Shown here piece after piece: positions 63,656-64,000 of a DNA stretch of 64,000 nt (its first letter is position 1; each line of letters starts with the position of its first letter). The stretch is from Acanthaster planci. Lineage: Eukaryota; Echinodermata; Asteroidea; Valvatida; Acanthasteridae. The stretch spans positions 796,435 to 860,434 of the forward strand of contig NW_019091476.1 in the NCBI RefSeq assembly GCF_001949145.1. Direction: 5' to 3'. Both the position numbers and the translations under genes were made by a program. Under the pieces are notes generated by a model that saw only the letters and a list, made by a program, of their open reading frames with translations, had not been told where the DNA came from and did no database searches.

Positions 63656-64000
63656 TGCACTGTGTTACTTTTTCCCGCTGATCTTCTCATAGTCCCATTT
63701 AATTATATATGAAATCGGCGACATATTCTGTTGCAGCAGTGCCGAGTTTTCATGGCCGTCTCGTGAGGGCACGCTTCATAAAAAGGCCACGCTTAGCGCT
63801 AACGCCTCGGTGTATACAAGTTAACAGAATTCAGAACAGGGTTTCAAATCAGCAATCATCATACATCCTAGGGGGTTCAGAAGTATTCAGTTGGGTAAGT
63901 TATCATTTGAAATCTTTATTCAGTCAAGGCCATCTTTCAAACAAATAATGTTGCCGTTTATATGGGTTATTTATCTAAAATTTACTATAGGTTATTACGC
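63656..64000. other. Right edge, no gene recognised
   Basis: It may contain more of the hAT element 5' side. No terminal repeat matching 62162 was seen. Confidence 0.4.

Overview
This is a window of animal genomic DNA. Its coding sequence is split into many short exons with GT-AG introns, intergenic DNA is full of small inverted-repeat transposons, and a 916-base run of N (13461-14376) marks an assembly gap. The proteins and the repeat style (foldback elements, MITEs, a tRNA-like SINE, the recurring string taggcctat) fit a marine deuterostome invertebrate, most likely an echinoderm. That assignment is inference: no species-diagnostic gene is present.

Four protein-coding loci can be reconstructed. 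(1) A minus-strand EF-hand-plus-nicotinamidase gene (10834-6847) has six exons visible; its first exon or exons were not found and may lie in or beyond the N gap. (2) A plus-strand microsomal clan-2 cytochrome P450 (22930-33352) has nine exons and 508 codons. (3) A second, tandem P450 (40636-49480) has the same nine exons, identical splice phases and 505 codons. (4) A minus-strand MFS monocarboxylate-transporter-like (SLC16) gene (57427-53372) has three exons visible, and its 5' exon was not found. A broken hAT transposase lies at the right edge (62868-63655).

Layout: 1-6846 is repeat-bearing intergenic DNA; 6847-10834 nicotinamidase; 10835-22929 a gene-free region with a 740-base palindrome and nested MITEs; 22930-33352 P450 A; 33353-40635 intergenic DNA with a transposon cluster ending in a 1.95-kb foldback element; 40636-49480 P450 B; 49481-53371 intergenic; 53372-57427 transporter; 57428-64000 repeats and the hAT remnant.

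The genes do not form an obvious pathway. Nicotinamidase belongs to NAD salvage, the P450s are ER-anchored monooxygenases of unknown substrate, and the transporter is a plasma-membrane-type carrier. The clearest biological story is the P450 pair. They are a tandem duplicate with a conserved gene structure, but copy B has lost the acidic residue of the I-helix oxygen-activation motif (AGVDTT in A, AGTGTT in B) while keeping the heme-binding cysteine loop and ExxR. The clearest genome-dynamics story is a repeat seen at 15291-16555 and 59089-59396, where each copy serves as the empty site for MITE insertions in the other. No new defence, toxin or CRISPR-like system was seen.
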